The notes under the pieces were generated by a model that made no database searches, was not told where the DNA came from, and worked only from the letters and a program-made list of their open reading frames with translations. The position numbers and the translations under genes are program-made. 64,000 nucleotides of DNA from Pseudovibrio ascidiaceicola. GTDB lineage: Bacteria; Pseudomonadota; Alphaproteobacteria; Rhizobiales; Stappiaceae. Below, piece after piece: positions 1 to 9,065 of this stretch. Each line of letters opens with the position of its first letter. Positions within the stretch are counted from its first letter, which is position 1. The DNA is taken from positions 124,001 to 188,000 of the forward strand of contig NZ_FOSK01000009.1 in the NCBI RefSeq assembly GCF_900114245.1. The letters are read 5' to 3'.

Positions 1-438
1 CATAGTCTGCACATTCCCGAAGTAGAGTGTGCCGTCAGGCCTTACAAAGAACAGGCCTGGTTCAGCAAAGAGACCTGGTTCTTCGATACCGATAGACGTT
101 TTTCCGCGACCTGCTGAAATGAACAGACCCCATTCACGTGCTTTTGTCAGAGTAACGCCATAACCAACGCGCAGTTTGTCTGCTTTAATCGCATTGGAAA
201 ATGTCTGGGCGCGGTCCTCTGTATCGGTTGAGAGGGCGATGGTTTTTACGCCACGTTCCTCAAACTCTGGTGTGAGGCGTTCCAGTTCTTTCAGGTAGGT
301 CGCACAAATAGGACAGTGCAAGCCACGGTAAAAAACGACCAGAGTGGCAAAGTCAGAAGTGTCGGTTGAAAGATCGAATGTACCACCACCAACGAGGTTC
401 GCAGATAAGCTTGGGACTGGCTTGCGAGGGATAAGCAT
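1..438 (-). CDS. Peroxiredoxin-like (AhpC/TSA family) protein, partial
   Basis: The gene runs off the left edge, so only the N-terminal 146 residues are visible. The protein has a thioredoxin fold of the AhpC/TSA peroxiredoxin-like type: an early hydrophobic strand is followed by FYRGLHCPICATYL, which contains a Cys-x-x-Cys pair where the peroxidatic cysteine sits. It is expected to be a cytoplasmic thiol peroxidase or redox protein that reduces peroxides with thiol donors. The start ATG at 438 has a strong AGGAG site 8 bases upstream. An AraC-type regulator is divergently transcribed 147 bp away and may control it. The exact peroxidase subclass cannot be set without the C-terminus. Confidence 0.85.
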   Translation of the reverse strand, partial: MLIPRKPVPSLSANLVGGGTFDLSTDTSDFATLVVFYRGLHCPICATYLKELERLTPEFEERGVKTIALSTDTEDRAQTFSNAIKADKLRVGYGVTLTKAREWGLFISAGRGKTSIGIEEPGLFAEPGLFFVRPDGTLYFGNVQTM

Positions 439-585
439 TTTTATTCTCCTGAGCTAAATTTTCTTTTTGTAGCTTTGCTCAATTCGGTTTTTTGAAAGGG
501 CAATTAGCAGTGGTCGATTTGTACCTAATATGTTATTGAACGTTTAATTGCTTTTTGTTCGAAATAACTGACTGAGAGTTCGGAT
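439..585. promoter_or_regulatory. Divergent intergenic region, peroxiredoxin-like / AraC regulator
   Basis: This 147-bp AT-rich gap must hold both divergent promoters. The ribosome-binding site of the leftward gene is visible at its left end. I could not pick out a convincing operator repeat. Confidence 0.4.
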
Positions 586-1398
586 ATGGCCACTGAGCTA
601 GCTGAGGTGAAACCGAGAGAACTGCGATACGATCGCCTTTCTTCGCTTATTGAACGCTTTAAGGTGGAGGCTCATATTCTTAAAAACACTGAGGATGAAG
701 TGCTTCAGGGCAACTTTTTTATTCTTCGGTGTATGCAAGGTTTCCGGAAACTTGTGTTTCTTCCTGCTAGCCCTAACAACCCCACTGAAGTTAAGCGTAT
801 CTGCGAGGATACTGTTGTTCTTGCCGGTGCTCGGGTTGAGTTCGGCGGGCCGGGGTCTCAGCTAAGCACTGCTCTGCCGGACTATGTGGAGATCTATCTC
901 AAGGATGCGCCTGAGCTGGAAAGCCTTGCTGCATTGGTGGTGGAAGAAGTGCTTTCGCCGCGGTGCGGAAGTGCTGCCGTGATCAATCGGCTGTGTGAAG
1001 TGGTGGTGATCCGGCTTTTGCGTCATGCTGTGCGGTCTGGTGTTGCTTGCAGTGGTTTGATTGCGGGGTTAGCTCATCCCAATCTGGCGCAAGCGCTTGT
1101 TGCCATTCATGAAGACCCTTCCAAGCAGTGGCGTCTGGAAAGTCTTGCTGAGGTTGCTGGCATGTCGCGCACACAGTTTGCTGTGCACTTCAAGGAGATC
1201 ATGGGTGAGACGCCGGGGTCGTATTTGAGTAACTGGCGACTGGCATTAGCTAAGTTGGATCTGGAAGCTGGGCGCCCTTTGAAAAGTGTTGCTGCGCGGG
1301 TTGGATTTGCCTCACCGACGGCGTTGTCGCGAGCCTATCAACGGCGCTACAATGAGCTTCCTCGCAATGTTGCATTGAAAACAGTTGTGGCTGCTTAG
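586..1398 (+). CDS. AraC family transcriptional regulator (cupin + HTH)
   Basis: This 270-residue protein has an N-terminal cupin-like sensor region (about 15-130, AraC_binding/Cupin_6 type). A C-terminal AraC DNA-binding domain of two helix-turn-helix units lies at about 165-265, recognisable from WRLESLAEVAGMSRTQFAVH and SVAARVGFASPTALSRAY. Relatives regulate nearby redox or transport genes in response to small molecules. It is divergent from a peroxiredoxin-like gene and followed by a chromate transporter on the same strand about 90 bp away, so either may be a target. The ligand is unknown. Confidence 0.88.
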   Translation: MATELAEVKPRELRYDRLSSLIERFKVEAHILKNTEDEVLQGNFFILRCMQGFRKLVFLPASPNNPTEVKRICEDTVVLAGARVEFGGPGSQLSTALPDYVEIYLKDAPELESLAALVVEEVLSPRCGSAAVINRLCEVVVIRLLRHAVRSGVACSGLIAGLAHPNLAQALVAIHEDPSKQWRLESLAEVAGMSRTQFAVHFKEIMGETPGSYLSNWRLALAKLDLEAGRPLKSVAARVGFASPTALSRAYQRRYNELPRNVALKTVVAA

Positions 1399-1487
1399 TG
1401 CAGATGCACTCTGCGTGTTTGTCCTAATGTCACATCTCTGCTTTATATGCTGCTCCGCTTTCTTTTGAGAATACGATTGAGCTGTCC

Positions 1488-2714
1488 ATGAGTTTTACAG
1501 AACGTCCAACTAATCTGACGGAAGAACCTGCCAAAGGTCATGCATCGGAAGTCTTTTTTACCTTCCTCAAGCTGGGCTTAACCTCATTTGGTGGGCCGAT
1601 TGCTCATCTGGGTTATTTTCGTGAAGAGATCGTAAAGCGCAGGAAATGGCTTTCTGAAGAAGCCTATGGTGATCTGGTTGCTTTGTGTCAGTTCTTACCG
1701 GGGCCGGCAAGCAGTCAGGTTGGGTTTGGACTTGGACTTATGCGGGCCGGACCTCTGGGCGCGTTGGCTGCTTTCTTCGCTTTTACGGCTCCTTCAGCCT
1801 TGCTGCTCTTTGGATTCGCCTATTGGGCAAGTGCTTTTGAAGGGCCTGTCGGCATGGGGCTGATCCATGGCCTCAAACTGGTGGCAGTTGCCGTTGTTGC
1901 TCAGGCTGTCTGGGGGATGGCACGCAATTTTTGTGCGGATCAACTCAGAGCCGGACTGGCTGTTCTGGCCGTGGTTCTTGTTGTTGCCTTTGGTGGTGCC
2001 GGCGGGCAGATCGCGGCGATTGTGGCTGGTGGTCTGGGAGGCTTCTTGTTTTGTCGCTCAGAACCCAAAGCCGAAGTGCATGAGGTTCTTTTTGCCCCAA
2101 GGCGGCGGATTGGATTGTTTTCAGTAATCCTGTTTGCAGGCTTGCTGTTTGGCCTACCTGTTTTAAGTGACATTATTGTTAATCCGCTGTTGGGCGTATT
2201 CGCCAGCTTCTACCATTCCGGTTCGCTCGTGTTTGGCGGAGGACATGTGGTTTTGCCGCTGTTGGAAGCTGAGGTTGTTGGCAAAGGTTTGGTGAGCGAG
2301 AGTTCCTTCCTTGTAGGGTATGGCGCCACGCAGGCTGTGCCGGGGCCTTTGTTTACATTTGCCGGGTATCTGGGCGCTGAAATGCAGACTGGTTACGCAG
2401 CGTGGATTGGGGCGAGCATCGCCTTGCTAGGTATCTTCCTGCCAGGCGCGTTGCTTCTGATTGCTGGTCTGCCTTACTGGGCGGTGCTGCGTCAGACGCC
2501 ATCTGCGCGTGGTATTATGGCTGGTGCGAATGCGGCTGTGGTTGGTGTTCTCGGCGCGGCTTTATATGCGCCTGTCTGGACCAGCGCGATCCTTGAAGCG
2601 AAAGATTTCGCAGCTGCGCTTTGTGGGTTTGTTCTGCTGGTTTCCTTCAAGTCGCCGCCATGGGTGGTTGTGGTGCTGCTCGGCCTGACCGGGATCGGCT
2701 TTGCTCTCATTTAA
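1488..2714 (+). CDS. chrA: Chromate transporter, long-chain CHR family
   Basis: This is an inner-membrane protein of 408 residues, the usual length of two-domain ChrA, which exports chromate from the cytoplasm. Both homologous CHR halves are present: the first carries FLKLGLTSFGGPIAHLGYF and CQFLPGPASSQ, the second GSLVFGGGHVVLPLLEAEVV and GATQAVPGPLFTFAGYLG. These GGP/GGGH and PGP motifs mark the family. There are about ten hydrophobic segments. It sits downstream of the AraC regulator and converges on purQ, with a bidirectional terminator between. No chrB-type regulator is visible nearby. Confidence 0.95.
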   Translation: MSFTERPTNLTEEPAKGHASEVFFTFLKLGLTSFGGPIAHLGYFREEIVKRRKWLSEEAYGDLVALCQFLPGPASSQVGFGLGLMRAGPLGALAAFFAFTAPSALLLFGFAYWASAFEGPVGMGLIHGLKLVAVAVVAQAVWGMARNFCADQLRAGLAVLAVVLVVAFGGAGGQIAAIVAGGLGGFLFCRSEPKAEVHEVLFAPRRRIGLFSVILFAGLLFGLPVLSDIIVNPLLGVFASFYHSGSLVFGGGHVVLPLLEAEVVGKGLVSESSFLVGYGATQAVPGPLFTFAGYLGAEMQTGYAAWIGASIALLGIFLPGALLLIAGLPYWAVLRQTPSARGIMAGANAAVVGVLGAALYAPVWTSAILEAKDFAAALCGFVLLVSFKSPPWVVVVLLGLTGIGFALI

Positions 2715-2730
2715 GACCTTCAGACAATAA

Positions 2731-2761
2731 AAAACCCGGAGTGCTGCGCATCCCGGGTTTT
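2731..2761. terminator. Bidirectional intrinsic terminator, chrA/purQ
   Basis: A perfect 9-bp stem (AAAACCCGG at 2731-2739 with CCGGGTTTT at 2753-2761) has A and T tracts on its flanks, so it can end both convergent genes. Confidence 0.85.
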
Positions 2762-2782
2762 AGAACTTGTTGTCTTTGCTGA

Positions 2783-3454
2783 TTAAGCAGCGAGGCTTTG
2801 CATCACGCTTTCAAACAAAGCACGGCCTTCGAGACCGCCATGAAGATCTTCGATGAGATTTTCAGGGTGAGGCATCATGCCGAGAACGTTGCCTTTGGCA
2901 CTGGTGATGCCTGCAATGTCATTGAGAGAACCATTTGGGTTAGTCCCGTCAGCATAGCGGAATGCGACGCGGCTTTCGCCTTCGAGTTCTTTCAGGGTTT
3001 CTGCATCAGCAAAGTAGTTACCGTCATGGTGTGCCACCGGACAGCGCCAGACTTTGCCTTTTTCCATACGCGATGTGAAAGCGCTGTTGGTGCTGGTGGT
3101 TTCCAGCATAACTTCCTTACACACGAAATGGAGGGACGCATTGCGCATCAACGCACCTGGCAACAGACCTGCCTCAGTTAGCATCTGGAAACCGTTACAT
3201 ACGCCTAGAACGTGACGTCCCTGATCTGCTGCAGCTTTGAGAGCTGGCATGATGTGGGAGCGTGCTGCAATCGCACCTGAGCGAAGGTAATCGCCGTAGG
3301 AGAAGCCGCCTGGCAGAACGTAAAGGTCTGCGTCCGGCAACTCAGTTTCAGTATGCCATACCGTGGCAACAGGCTGGCCGGAGATTTGCTCCAGCGCTTT
3401 GATCATATCGCGATCCCGGTTGGAGCCGGGGAATAGGATCACTGCGGATTTCAT
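2783..3454 (-). CDS. purQ: Phosphoribosylformylglycinamidine synthase subunit PurQ
   Basis: PurQ is the glutaminase subunit of FGAM synthase, step four of purine synthesis; it supplies ammonia to PurL in a complex with PurS. The 223 residues form a class I glutamine amidotransferase domain. The oxyanion strand [16 protein letters not shown] and the nucleophile elbow GVCNGFQ (Cys near residue 86) are present, and the catalytic His/Glu lie in MMPHPEN. The start ATG has a GAGGAA site. It follows purS and a small membrane gene on the same strand. purL is not adjacent; purQ is the last gene of this unit. Confidence 0.97.
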   Translation of the reverse strand: MKSAVILFPGSNRDRDMIKALEQISGQPVATVWHTETELPDADLYVLPGGFSYGDYLRSGAIAARSHIMPALKAAADQGRHVLGVCNGFQMLTEAGLLPGALMRNASLHFVCKEVMLETTSTNSAFTSRMEKGKVWRCPVAHHDGNYFADAETLKELEGESRVAFRYADGTNPNGSLNDIAGITSAKGNVLGMMPHPENLIEDLHGGLEGRALFESVMQSLAA

Positions 3455-3499
3455 GAATGTTTCCTCTTGGATGGAGGGCCGCTTGTCACAGACGAGACT

Positions 3500-3607
3500 T
3501 TACAGAAGTAAAAACACCGCAAGAACAGAGAGGGCAGCGGGCAAGCCAATAAAGATGATCGCTTTGATAATCATGAACCGGATAATCCGGCCTGTATCGT
3601 CTTGCAC
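3500..3607 (-). CDS. Small membrane protein between purS and purQ
   Basis: A 35-residue reading frame begins at a GTG (3607) preceded by GAGGG about 8 bases upstream, and ends 45 bp before purQ. It has a short polar head (QDDTGRIIRF) followed by one strongly hydrophobic segment (MIIKAIIFIGLPAALSVL...), a single-pass membrane protein. A small membrane protein annotated as associated with FGAM synthase is known at this position in Hyphomicrobiales, and this matches it in place, size and topology. Its function is not known; anchoring or regulating the PurLQS complex is inference. Confidence 0.72.
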   Translation of the reverse strand: MQDDTGRIIRFMIIKAIIFIGLPAALSVLAVFLLL

Positions 3608-3642
3608 GTTTATGCCCTCGCAGGTTCTGCTACCGGATTTCT

Positions 3643-3882
3643 TCAGAGAAGCTCGATCGAGTAATTTTCGATGACGGTGTTTGCCAGCAGTTGTTCGCAC
3701 ATGGCTTCAATGTCAGCTTTTGCCTGAGCATCGGTGCGATCTGCCAGTTCAAGGTCAAACACTTTGCCCTGGCGAATGCCTTCAACGCCTTCAAAACCAA
3801 GAGAACCAAGGGAGCCTTCGATTGCTTTGCCCTGGGGATCGAGAACACCGTTCTTAAGAGTGACGGTCACACGTGCCTTCAT
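3643..3882 (-). CDS. purS: Phosphoribosylformylglycinamidine synthase subunit PurS
   Basis: PurS is the small third subunit of the split FGAM synthase and bridges PurL and PurQ for ammonia channelling. The 79-residue protein shows the family pattern: N-terminal VTVTLKNGVLDPQGKAI, central GKVFDLEL, and C-terminal LLANTVIENYSIE. Length is typical. It begins a unit purS, small membrane protein, purQ on the minus strand and is separated from upstream purC by a 209-bp gap with a strong terminator, so it likely has its own promoter. Confidence 0.96.
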   Translation of the reverse strand: MKARVTVTLKNGVLDPQGKAIEGSLGSLGFEGVEGIRQGKVFDLELADRTDAQAKADIEAMCEQLLANTVIENYSIELL

Positions 3883-4050
3883 GGTTCTAACTGGTCCTTC
3901 CTTACCAAAATGAGAGATTCAAGCGGTTTGCATTGCGCCTGCCGCGAAAATCCGTTCTTTGCGCGCGTTCATAACGCGGGAATCTATGCTGGGGAAGTGA
4001 AAATGAGCGCAGGTAGTGAGATAGTTCAATACCCGTGCGGTAGGTTGCTT

Positions 4051-4085
4051 GCCCCAAAAATGCAAAACGGGCCGCAGGGCCCGTT
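4051..4085 (-). terminator. Intrinsic terminator of purC
   Basis: A perfect 8-bp stem AACGGGCC/GGCCCGTT (4066-4073 and 4078-4085) with a GCAG loop is followed, reading leftward, by a T-rich tract. It lies just beyond the purC stop codon. Confidence 0.85.
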
Positions 4086-4091
4086 CATTGA

Positions 4092-4856
4092 TTACTTGAC
4101 TAGCACTGGTCCAGAATGTCCCGGGCGGTCGTTGTCGATCAAGATACCAAGCCTGCGGGCTACTTCCTGATAGGCTTCAACCATGCCGCCCATGTTCTGG
4201 CGGAACCGGTCCTTATCCATCTTGTCGTTTGTGGAAGTGTCCCACAAGCGACAGCTGTCTGGAGAGATCTCGTCCGCAAGGACGATACGCATCATGTCGC
4301 CTTCGATCTGACGTCCAAGTTCGATCTTGAAGTCAACGAGGCGAATACCGACGCTCATGAACAGACCGGACAGGAAGTCGTTGATGCGAATGGCGAGTGC
4401 CATGATGTCATCAAGCTCCTGAGGAGCGGCCCAACCAAAAGCGGTGATGTGTTCTTCAGAAACCAGCGGATCTCCAAGTTCGTCGTTCTTGTAGTAGAAC
4501 TCGATAATGGAGCGTGGAAGCTGAGTACCTTCTTCCAATCCCAGGCGTTTGCACAGAGAACCTGCAGCAACGTTGCGGATAACGACCTCGATCGGGATGA
4601 TTTCCACCTGACGGATCAGCTGTTCGCGCATGTTCAACCGACGAATAAAATGGGTTGGAATGCCCATGTTATTCAGATTGTTGAAAATGTACTCAGAGAT
4701 CCGGTTGTTCAGGACACCCTTTCCATCAACGACTTCATGCTTTTCGTTGTTGAAGGCTGTAGCATCATCTTTGAAGTGCTGAATCAGCGTTCCCGGCTCA
4801 GGACCCTCATAGAGAATCTTGGCCTTGCCTTCGTAAATTCGCCGACGGCGGTTCAT
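4092..4856 (-). CDS. purC: Phosphoribosylaminoimidazole-succinocarboxamide synthase PurC
   Basis: PurC (SAICAR synthetase) joins aspartate to CAIR with ATP in purine synthesis. The 254-residue protein has the N-terminal YEGKAKILY motif, the DDATAFN segment, and the substrate-binding VDFKIELGR and [13 protein letters not shown] motifs. The ATG at 4856 gives the [10 protein letters not shown] start usual in alphaproteobacteria; a GTG two codons upstream is possible but less likely. It ends in its own terminator. The gene for the F1-ATPase zeta inhibitor is divergent, a pairing common in this class. Confidence 0.97.
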   Translation of the reverse strand: MNRRRRIYEGKAKILYEGPEPGTLIQHFKDDATAFNNEKHEVVDGKGVLNNRISEYIFNNLNNMGIPTHFIRRLNMREQLIRQVEIIPIEVVIRNVAAGSLCKRLGLEEGTQLPRSIIEFYYKNDELGDPLVSEEHITAFGWAAPQELDDIMALAIRINDFLSGLFMSVGIRLVDFKIELGRQIEGDMMRIVLADEISPDSCRLWDTSTNDKMDKDRFRQNMGGMVEAYQEVARRLGILIDNDRPGHSGPVLVK

Positions 4857-5212
4857 AGGCACTTACCATTGCGTTTGTAGAACAAGTCGTACGGGTGACG
4901 TTGAGGCTTAAACCACTTGCCTTGCAAAACATTCGAGCAAAAATGCTGCGAATGACCCTCCAGCACTGGTTTTCGCATCTTTCGTCATTGCGTAAATCGC
5001 GATCCCGCTATGCGGCGCGGAACTTAACCGACTTTTTGATAAAGCACAAATGGGTAATTTGAATGGCGTCAAAGCTCTCTGAAATGCTGCTGACTACAAC
5101 TAATGGCTTTTGACCTGCAAATAGAAGTTGCGTACAATGATTTACGTAAGTTATAGCGTGGCTTGTAAGAGGGGAGGGACCTTTTTACATTGTCTGAGCT
5201 AGGAGGGAATAG
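4857..5212. promoter_or_regulatory. Divergent intergenic region, purC / zeta-subunit gene
   Basis: This 356-bp gap separates two divergent genes and must hold both promoters. The only clear element is the ribosome-binding site AGGAGGG just before 5213. I see no riboswitch or gene in it. Confidence 0.4.
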
Positions 5213-5536
5213 ATGAGCACGTTTGACAAACGAGCTGATGCGTTTGAAGGCAGTTTCGCAATGGGTTCTGAGCTTGCTTTCAAGGCTACTGCACGGCGCG
5301 ATAAGCTGCTGGGCCAGTGGGCTGCTGAGAAGCTTGGTTTGGCCGGAGACATCGCAGAAGATTACGCCAACAAGATCGTCCAAACGGATCTTAAAGAACC
5401 GGGCGACGAAGACATTTTTGCTCGTATTTCCAAAGATTTTGCAGATGCAAGTGTTGAGCAGTCTGAACACCAGATTCGCCGCACTATGGAAGAGCTGATG
5501 GCTGTTGCGAAAAAGGAAGTTGCTGAGGAAGCGTAA
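5213..5536 (+). CDS. DUF1476 protein, F1-ATPase zeta-type inhibitor
   Basis: The 107-residue protein matches the DUF1476 family throughout. It has the N-terminal inhibitory stretch MSTFDKRADAFEGSFA, then the basic ATARRDKLLGQWAAEKLGL and the acidic helix DYANKIVQTDLKEPGDEDIF. Members in alphaproteobacteria, first shown in Paracoccus, are the zeta subunit that blocks ATP hydrolysis by the F1 motor. The ribosome-binding site AGGAGGG is excellent, consistent with good expression. It is monocistronic, divergent from purC and closed by an intrinsic terminator. Confidence 0.93.
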   Translation: MSTFDKRADAFEGSFAMGSELAFKATARRDKLLGQWAAEKLGLAGDIAEDYANKIVQTDLKEPGDEDIFARISKDFADASVEQSEHQIRRTMEELMAVAKKEVAEEA

Positions 5537-5586
5537 GCTGCACTCCTTAAGCAGGCTCACTAAGAGAGCCCTTAACTAGAGAATTT

Positions 5587-5626
5587 GCCGTCTTCCCTTG
5601 ATATTGTCAGGGAGACGGCTTTTTTG
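5587..5626 (+). terminator. Intrinsic terminator after DUF1476
   Basis: GCCGTCTTCCCT (5587-5598) pairs with AGGGAGACGGC (5609-5619) with one bulge and is followed by six T residues. Confidence 0.88.
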
Positions 5627-5702
5627 TTTGAATGATAATTGTGTTTTAGAGCTGGTGCTGCGTGGTTTGTTGGTGCCTGTGCTTAATCAGATGAGGCATT
5701 GG

Positions 5703-6470
5703 ATGACTGAGAATAAGTGTCTGGCGGGGAAATTGAGAGCAGGGCAAACCATTGTAAGTGCTTGGGCAAGCTTGCCTTCTCCAATTTTTTCTGATCTGTT
5801 TTTAAGAGGTGGCTACAAAGCAATCACGCTGGATTTGCAGCACGGTTTGCTGACCACAGCTGAAGCGCGTGATTCTATTAAAGAGATCATCAATGGTGGT
5901 GGGCATGCTGTTGCACGAATCTGTGTCGATGATTTCAAGAATGCCAGTTGGTTATTGGATGTGGGTGCAGAAGTGATTATCGCGCCGATGATCAACTCAG
6001 TGGCCGATGCAAAGAAACTGGTGGAATTTTGCAAATACCCGCCTTTGGGTGCGCGCAGCTATGGTGCTGTAGGGGCGACGATGGCAACCGGCGTTTCCAT
6101 GGATGATTATTTTGCTTCGGCTGATGAGAAGACGCTTGCCATTGCCATGATCGAGACACCTGAAGCCTATGACGCGCTTGAAGACATTCTTGCAGTTGAT
6201 GGCTTGGATGGCATTTTTGTTGGGCCTGCCGACCTATCATTGACCGTTTCTGGCGGGAAGCGCGTGGAACCTGTTTCTGATGCTTCTCTGGCAATGCAGA
6301 AAGATATTGCCGAGAAAACTCGTGCAGCTGGGAAGATTGCCGGGATCTATTGTGTTTCCAAAGGGCATCTTCAGCATTCAAAGGCGGCTGGTTATCAGTT
6401 TATGACCTTTGGGACGGATTCGACCTTGTTCATCAATGCGGCTGCAGAAGCTGCAAGTTCATTGGATTAA
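5703..6470 (+). CDS. HpcH/HpaI family aldolase
   Basis: The product is a class II, metal-dependent pyruvate aldolase of the HpcH/HpaI family, which cleaves or forms 2-keto-3-deoxy acids. In 255 residues I see the catalytic-base region LDLQHGLLT, a strand with APMINSVADA, the metal ligand in IAMIETPEA, and the metal/phosphate motif GPADLS. An upstream ATG at 5598 exists but lies inside the preceding terminator stem, so the ATG at 5703 is preferred; it restores the normal family length. The native substrate cannot be told from sequence. It is monocistronic and converges on rpe. Confidence 0.9.
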   Translation: MTENKCLAGKLRAGQTIVSAWASLPSPIFSDLFLRGGYKAITLDLQHGLLTTAEARDSIKEIINGGGHAVARICVDDFKNASWLLDVGAEVIIAPMINSVADAKKLVEFCKYPPLGARSYGAVGATMATGVSMDDYFASADEKTLAIAMIETPEAYDALEDILAVDGLDGIFVGPADLSLTVSGGKRVEPVSDASLAMQKDIAEKTRAAGKIAGIYCVSKGHLQHSKAAGYQFMTFGTDSTLFINAAAEAASSLD

Positions 6471-6488
6471 GAAGGTCACTATACCTAC

Positions 6489-6517
6489 AAAAAAGGCCGC
6501 CTCTGGGGCGGCCTTTT
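6489..6517. terminator. Bidirectional terminator, aldolase/rpe
   Basis: AAAAGGCCGCC and GGCGGCCTTTT form a perfect stem around a 5-base loop, with A and T runs outside. It serves both convergent genes. Confidence 0.88.
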
Positions 6518-6536
6518 GCATTTCTGGATCAAAAAA

Positions 6537-7205
6537 TCAGACCTGGGTAGCTGCGCGGATTGCTGCGATGTTTTCGCGATAGCTCTCCACAGTGCCGCCT
6601 TTGAAGACTGCGGAGCCTGCGACCAGTGTGTCAGCGCCAGCTTTGGTGACCAATGGAGCTGTTTCTGGGGTGATGCCACCATCGATCTGGATACGGATTG
6701 GGCGGTCGCCGATCATGCTCTTGATGCGCTCGACTTTCTCAATCTGAGAATGGATAAACTTCTGTCCGCCAAAGCCAGGGTTTACGGTCATGACGAGGAT
6801 TAAGTCAACGCTGTCCAGAACGTACTCAAGGCAGCTTTCGTGTGTACCTGGGTTTAGAGAAACGCCTGCTTTTTTGCCCAGGTTGCGGATCGCCTGCAAA
6901 GAGCGGTGCAGGTGGGTGGTGGCTTCGGCGTGAACTGTGATGTAGTCCGAGCCTGCTTTTGCAAAGGCTTCAAGGTACGGATCACATGGCTCAATCATAA
7001 GGTGAGCGTCGAAGACCTTATCGGTGTGAGGGCGGAGCTTTGCAATAACGTCCGGGCCAAAGGTGATGTTTGGAACGAAGTGGCCATCCATGACATCCAG
7101 ATGGATCCAGTCGGCTCCAGCTTCAACAACATCACGAACTTCTTGCCCCAGCTTAGAAAAGTCTGATGCGAGAACGGAAGGGGCGATAACGAGCGGCTGT
7201 GCCAT
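6537..7205 (-). CDS. rpe: Ribulose-phosphate 3-epimerase
   Basis: Rpe interconverts ribulose 5-phosphate and xylulose 5-phosphate in the pentose phosphate and Calvin pathways. The 222-residue TIM barrel carries the signatures [17 protein letters not shown] (metal ligand and catalytic Asp), [12 protein letters not shown], and [11 protein letters not shown]. The ATG at 7205 has an AGGAGA site nine bases upstream; the longer reading frame to 7232 lacks one. The BASS-type transporter lies 99 bp upstream on the same strand, but no functional tie is evident. Confidence 0.97.
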   Translation of the reverse strand: MAQPLVIAPSVLASDFSKLGQEVRDVVEAGADWIHLDVMDGHFVPNITFGPDVIAKLRPHTDKVFDAHLMIEPCDPYLEAFAKAGSDYITVHAEATTHLHRSLQAIRNLGKKAGVSLNPGTHESCLEYVLDSVDLILVMTVNPGFGGQKFIHSQIEKVERIKSMIGDRPIRIQIDGGITPETAPLVTKAGADTLVAGSAVFKGGTVESYRENIAAIRAATQV

Positions 7206-7304
7206 AGCAGGGATTCTCCTAGATGTGCCCAATTTGTTGTGCGGCTAACATGGACACACATGAGAAGCAAGTGGTGCGAACAGCGCAGCTTGCCCCCGTT
7301 ATGC

Positions 7305-8294
7305 CTAGGTTGTTGCCGTCTCTGCCTTACCAATGAGTATCGCAACGGGTTTAAGGATCCATGGAAGCAGATAAATCGGGAACTGAGCAAAGGCGAAGAA
7401 GAGCCAAGCCAATTCTGGAATTGTCCCCCCGAGTGCTGCAACCATTAAACCGAGATTACGGCTTCCGGTGCCATAAGCTGCGATGAATGCTGTTTGCCGT
7501 CCGGCTGGTGAGAAGATCAGGAAGGTTACAAGCAACTGCAGGGCGGCAATGGCAAAGACGCCGACAAACAGAGCAGCGGCTTTGAAAGGCGCAGTGAGTG
7601 CAAAGCCGGTGACACCATCCATCGCTGCAACCGCAAAAATAAAAAGAACGATGCAGTTTAGTCCGTTGATGTGATCTGTCGCCTCGGTGATCCGCTTGGC
7701 ACCAAGAAGATAATAGAGGAGACGCCCAAGCCCCGCAGAGCCGATCAGGAACATCGTCAGGTTGGTTGCTAGTGATAATGGGGAGACCTGAAGTGTATCC
7801 GGCAGCAATAGATACGCAAACAAAGCGGTGCTGAGTGGAGCGATGATCAGTGACAGGGTTGATATGGTGAGGGCAAGGGCTCCATTGAGGCCAAACATCC
7901 AGATAAAGATCGGCGTGGACATAACGGGTGGTGCTGCGGACACCATAAATAGCGCTGTGAGCACTCCAAGGTCGATCTGATCCAGTCCGATCATCAGACA
8001 GGTGAGTGTCGCCAACAGAGGAAGAATAAGCATTTGCCATAGCATTGCGGCAATTGCCGGAAGAGGGTGTGTGAGTTGTTGCGCGATAGCCGCGTTGTCT
8101 ACCCGAATAAAGCTCAGGGTTAGCAGAATAAAGATTGCGGGCGTCAGAAGGATACGCAGGGCTTCAGCAATTCCGGGCAGGAAAAGGCCAAGGAAGATAG
8201 AGATGGCGACTGCATTGGTGCCGTTTCGCCCCAGAAACCGCAGGAGTGAGTTGATCAGCTTGAGGCCGCTTATAACGAATGTGGGGGAAGGCAA
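7305..8294 (-). CDS. Bile acid:sodium symporter (BASS)-like membrane transporter
   Basis: A 329-residue integral membrane protein with about ten hydrophobic segments and little else. The pattern of paired repeats, with FMVSAAPPVMSTPIF in the first half and FIAAYGTGSRNLGLMVAAL in the second, resembles the crossover motifs of the BASS/ACR3/AEC fold of sodium-coupled organic anion carriers. Substrate is unknown. An Lrp-type regulator lies 130 bp upstream on the same strand. The family call rests on general fold features, not on a specific signature. Confidence 0.6.
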   Translation of the reverse strand: MPSPTFVISGLKLINSLLRFLGRNGTNAVAISIFLGLFLPGIAEALRILLTPAIFILLTLSFIRVDNAAIAQQLTHPLPAIAAMLWQMLILPLLATLTCLMIGLDQIDLGVLTALFMVSAAPPVMSTPIFIWMFGLNGALALTISTLSLIIAPLSTALFAYLLLPDTLQVSPLSLATNLTMFLIGSAGLGRLLYYLLGAKRITEATDHINGLNCIVLFIFAVAAMDGVTGFALTAPFKAAALFVGVFAIAALQLLVTFLIFSPAGRQTAFIAAYGTGSRNLGLMVAALGGTIPELAWLFFAFAQFPIYLLPWILKPVAILIGKAETATT

Positions 8295-8424
8295 TGTTTA
8301 GTCCACGCGAAAACTTAAGTGCAAGAGATCGCGCGACTAAACCATATCAGTCGAGTTTGAGCAAACATTTCGGAGTTTCGGCGACTGCGCGTAAACTAAC
8401 TCCGATTAGGTTGGACAAGAAACC

Positions 8425-8910
8425 TTAGCTGACAAACTCTTTAAGAGGTAACGCAACTGTTTCCTTAATTGTCGAAACTACAATGCGTGACTGAACATCT
8501 GAAACCAGAGCGTTGTCCAGAAGTTTCAAACGAAGGAAGTCGTCATAGGACTTTATATCTGTGGCGACCACTTTGATGAGATAGTCCACTGCGCCGGTGA
8601 TGCGTTCGCATGTAACAACTTCGGGCCATACCCCAATTAGCCTGTCGAATGTTTCCATGTTCTCGCGGCTGGGTACAGTGAGCTTAACAAAAGCATATGC
8701 AAGAAAGCCAAGACCGACTGCTTCGCGATCAACCAGCGCTGCCGTCTGCTTGATAACGCCAGTCTCTTTGAGTTTCTTAATTCGCCTCCAACAAGGAGTT
8801 TGGCTCATACCGGCTTCTTTGGCGATATCTGCGATGGATTGGGATGCATCTTTTTGCAGAATCCGCAGAACTCGGATGTCGGATGGGTCCAATAAGGAAT
8901 TTTCGCTCAT
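8425..8910 (-). CDS. Lrp/AsnC family transcriptional regulator
   Basis: The 161-residue protein has an N-terminal winged helix-turn-helix (about 5-60; LRILQKDASQSIADIAKEAG and SQTPCWRRIKKL) and a C-terminal RAM/AsnC ligand-binding domain (about 75-150; VTCERITGAVDYLIKVVA). Such regulators sense amino acids. The ATG at 8910 has an AAGAGGG site; the frame extends to 8991 without one. It is divergent from a large indolepyruvate ferredoxin oxidoreductase gene 155 bp away, the obvious candidate target, since that enzyme degrades aromatic amino acids. Confidence 0.93.
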   Translation of the reverse strand: MSENSLLDPSDIRVLRILQKDASQSIADIAKEAGMSQTPCWRRIKKLKETGVIKQTAALVDREAVGLGFLAYAFVKLTVPSRENMETFDRLIGVWPEVVTCERITGAVDYLIKVVATDIKSYDDFLRLKLLDNALVSDVQSRIVVSTIKETVALPLKEFVS

Positions 8911-9065
8911 GTGCCCTCTTAGGAATAATTTTTCGACTGAGTACGTATTTGTCGGTAGGATAGCACAGAAAGCACGCAAAAAAAGGATCACTATGGGCTA
9001 GGACGAAAGAATTGGTTTTGGCGGGGGGGACCGTCCACAGCCATGATGGGAGAGGAGCTCATTGA

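Noticed and set aside
5598-5702. Longer N-terminus for the HpcH/HpaI aldolase
   Set aside because: The extra start lies inside the terminator of the preceding gene and would add residues absent from the family.
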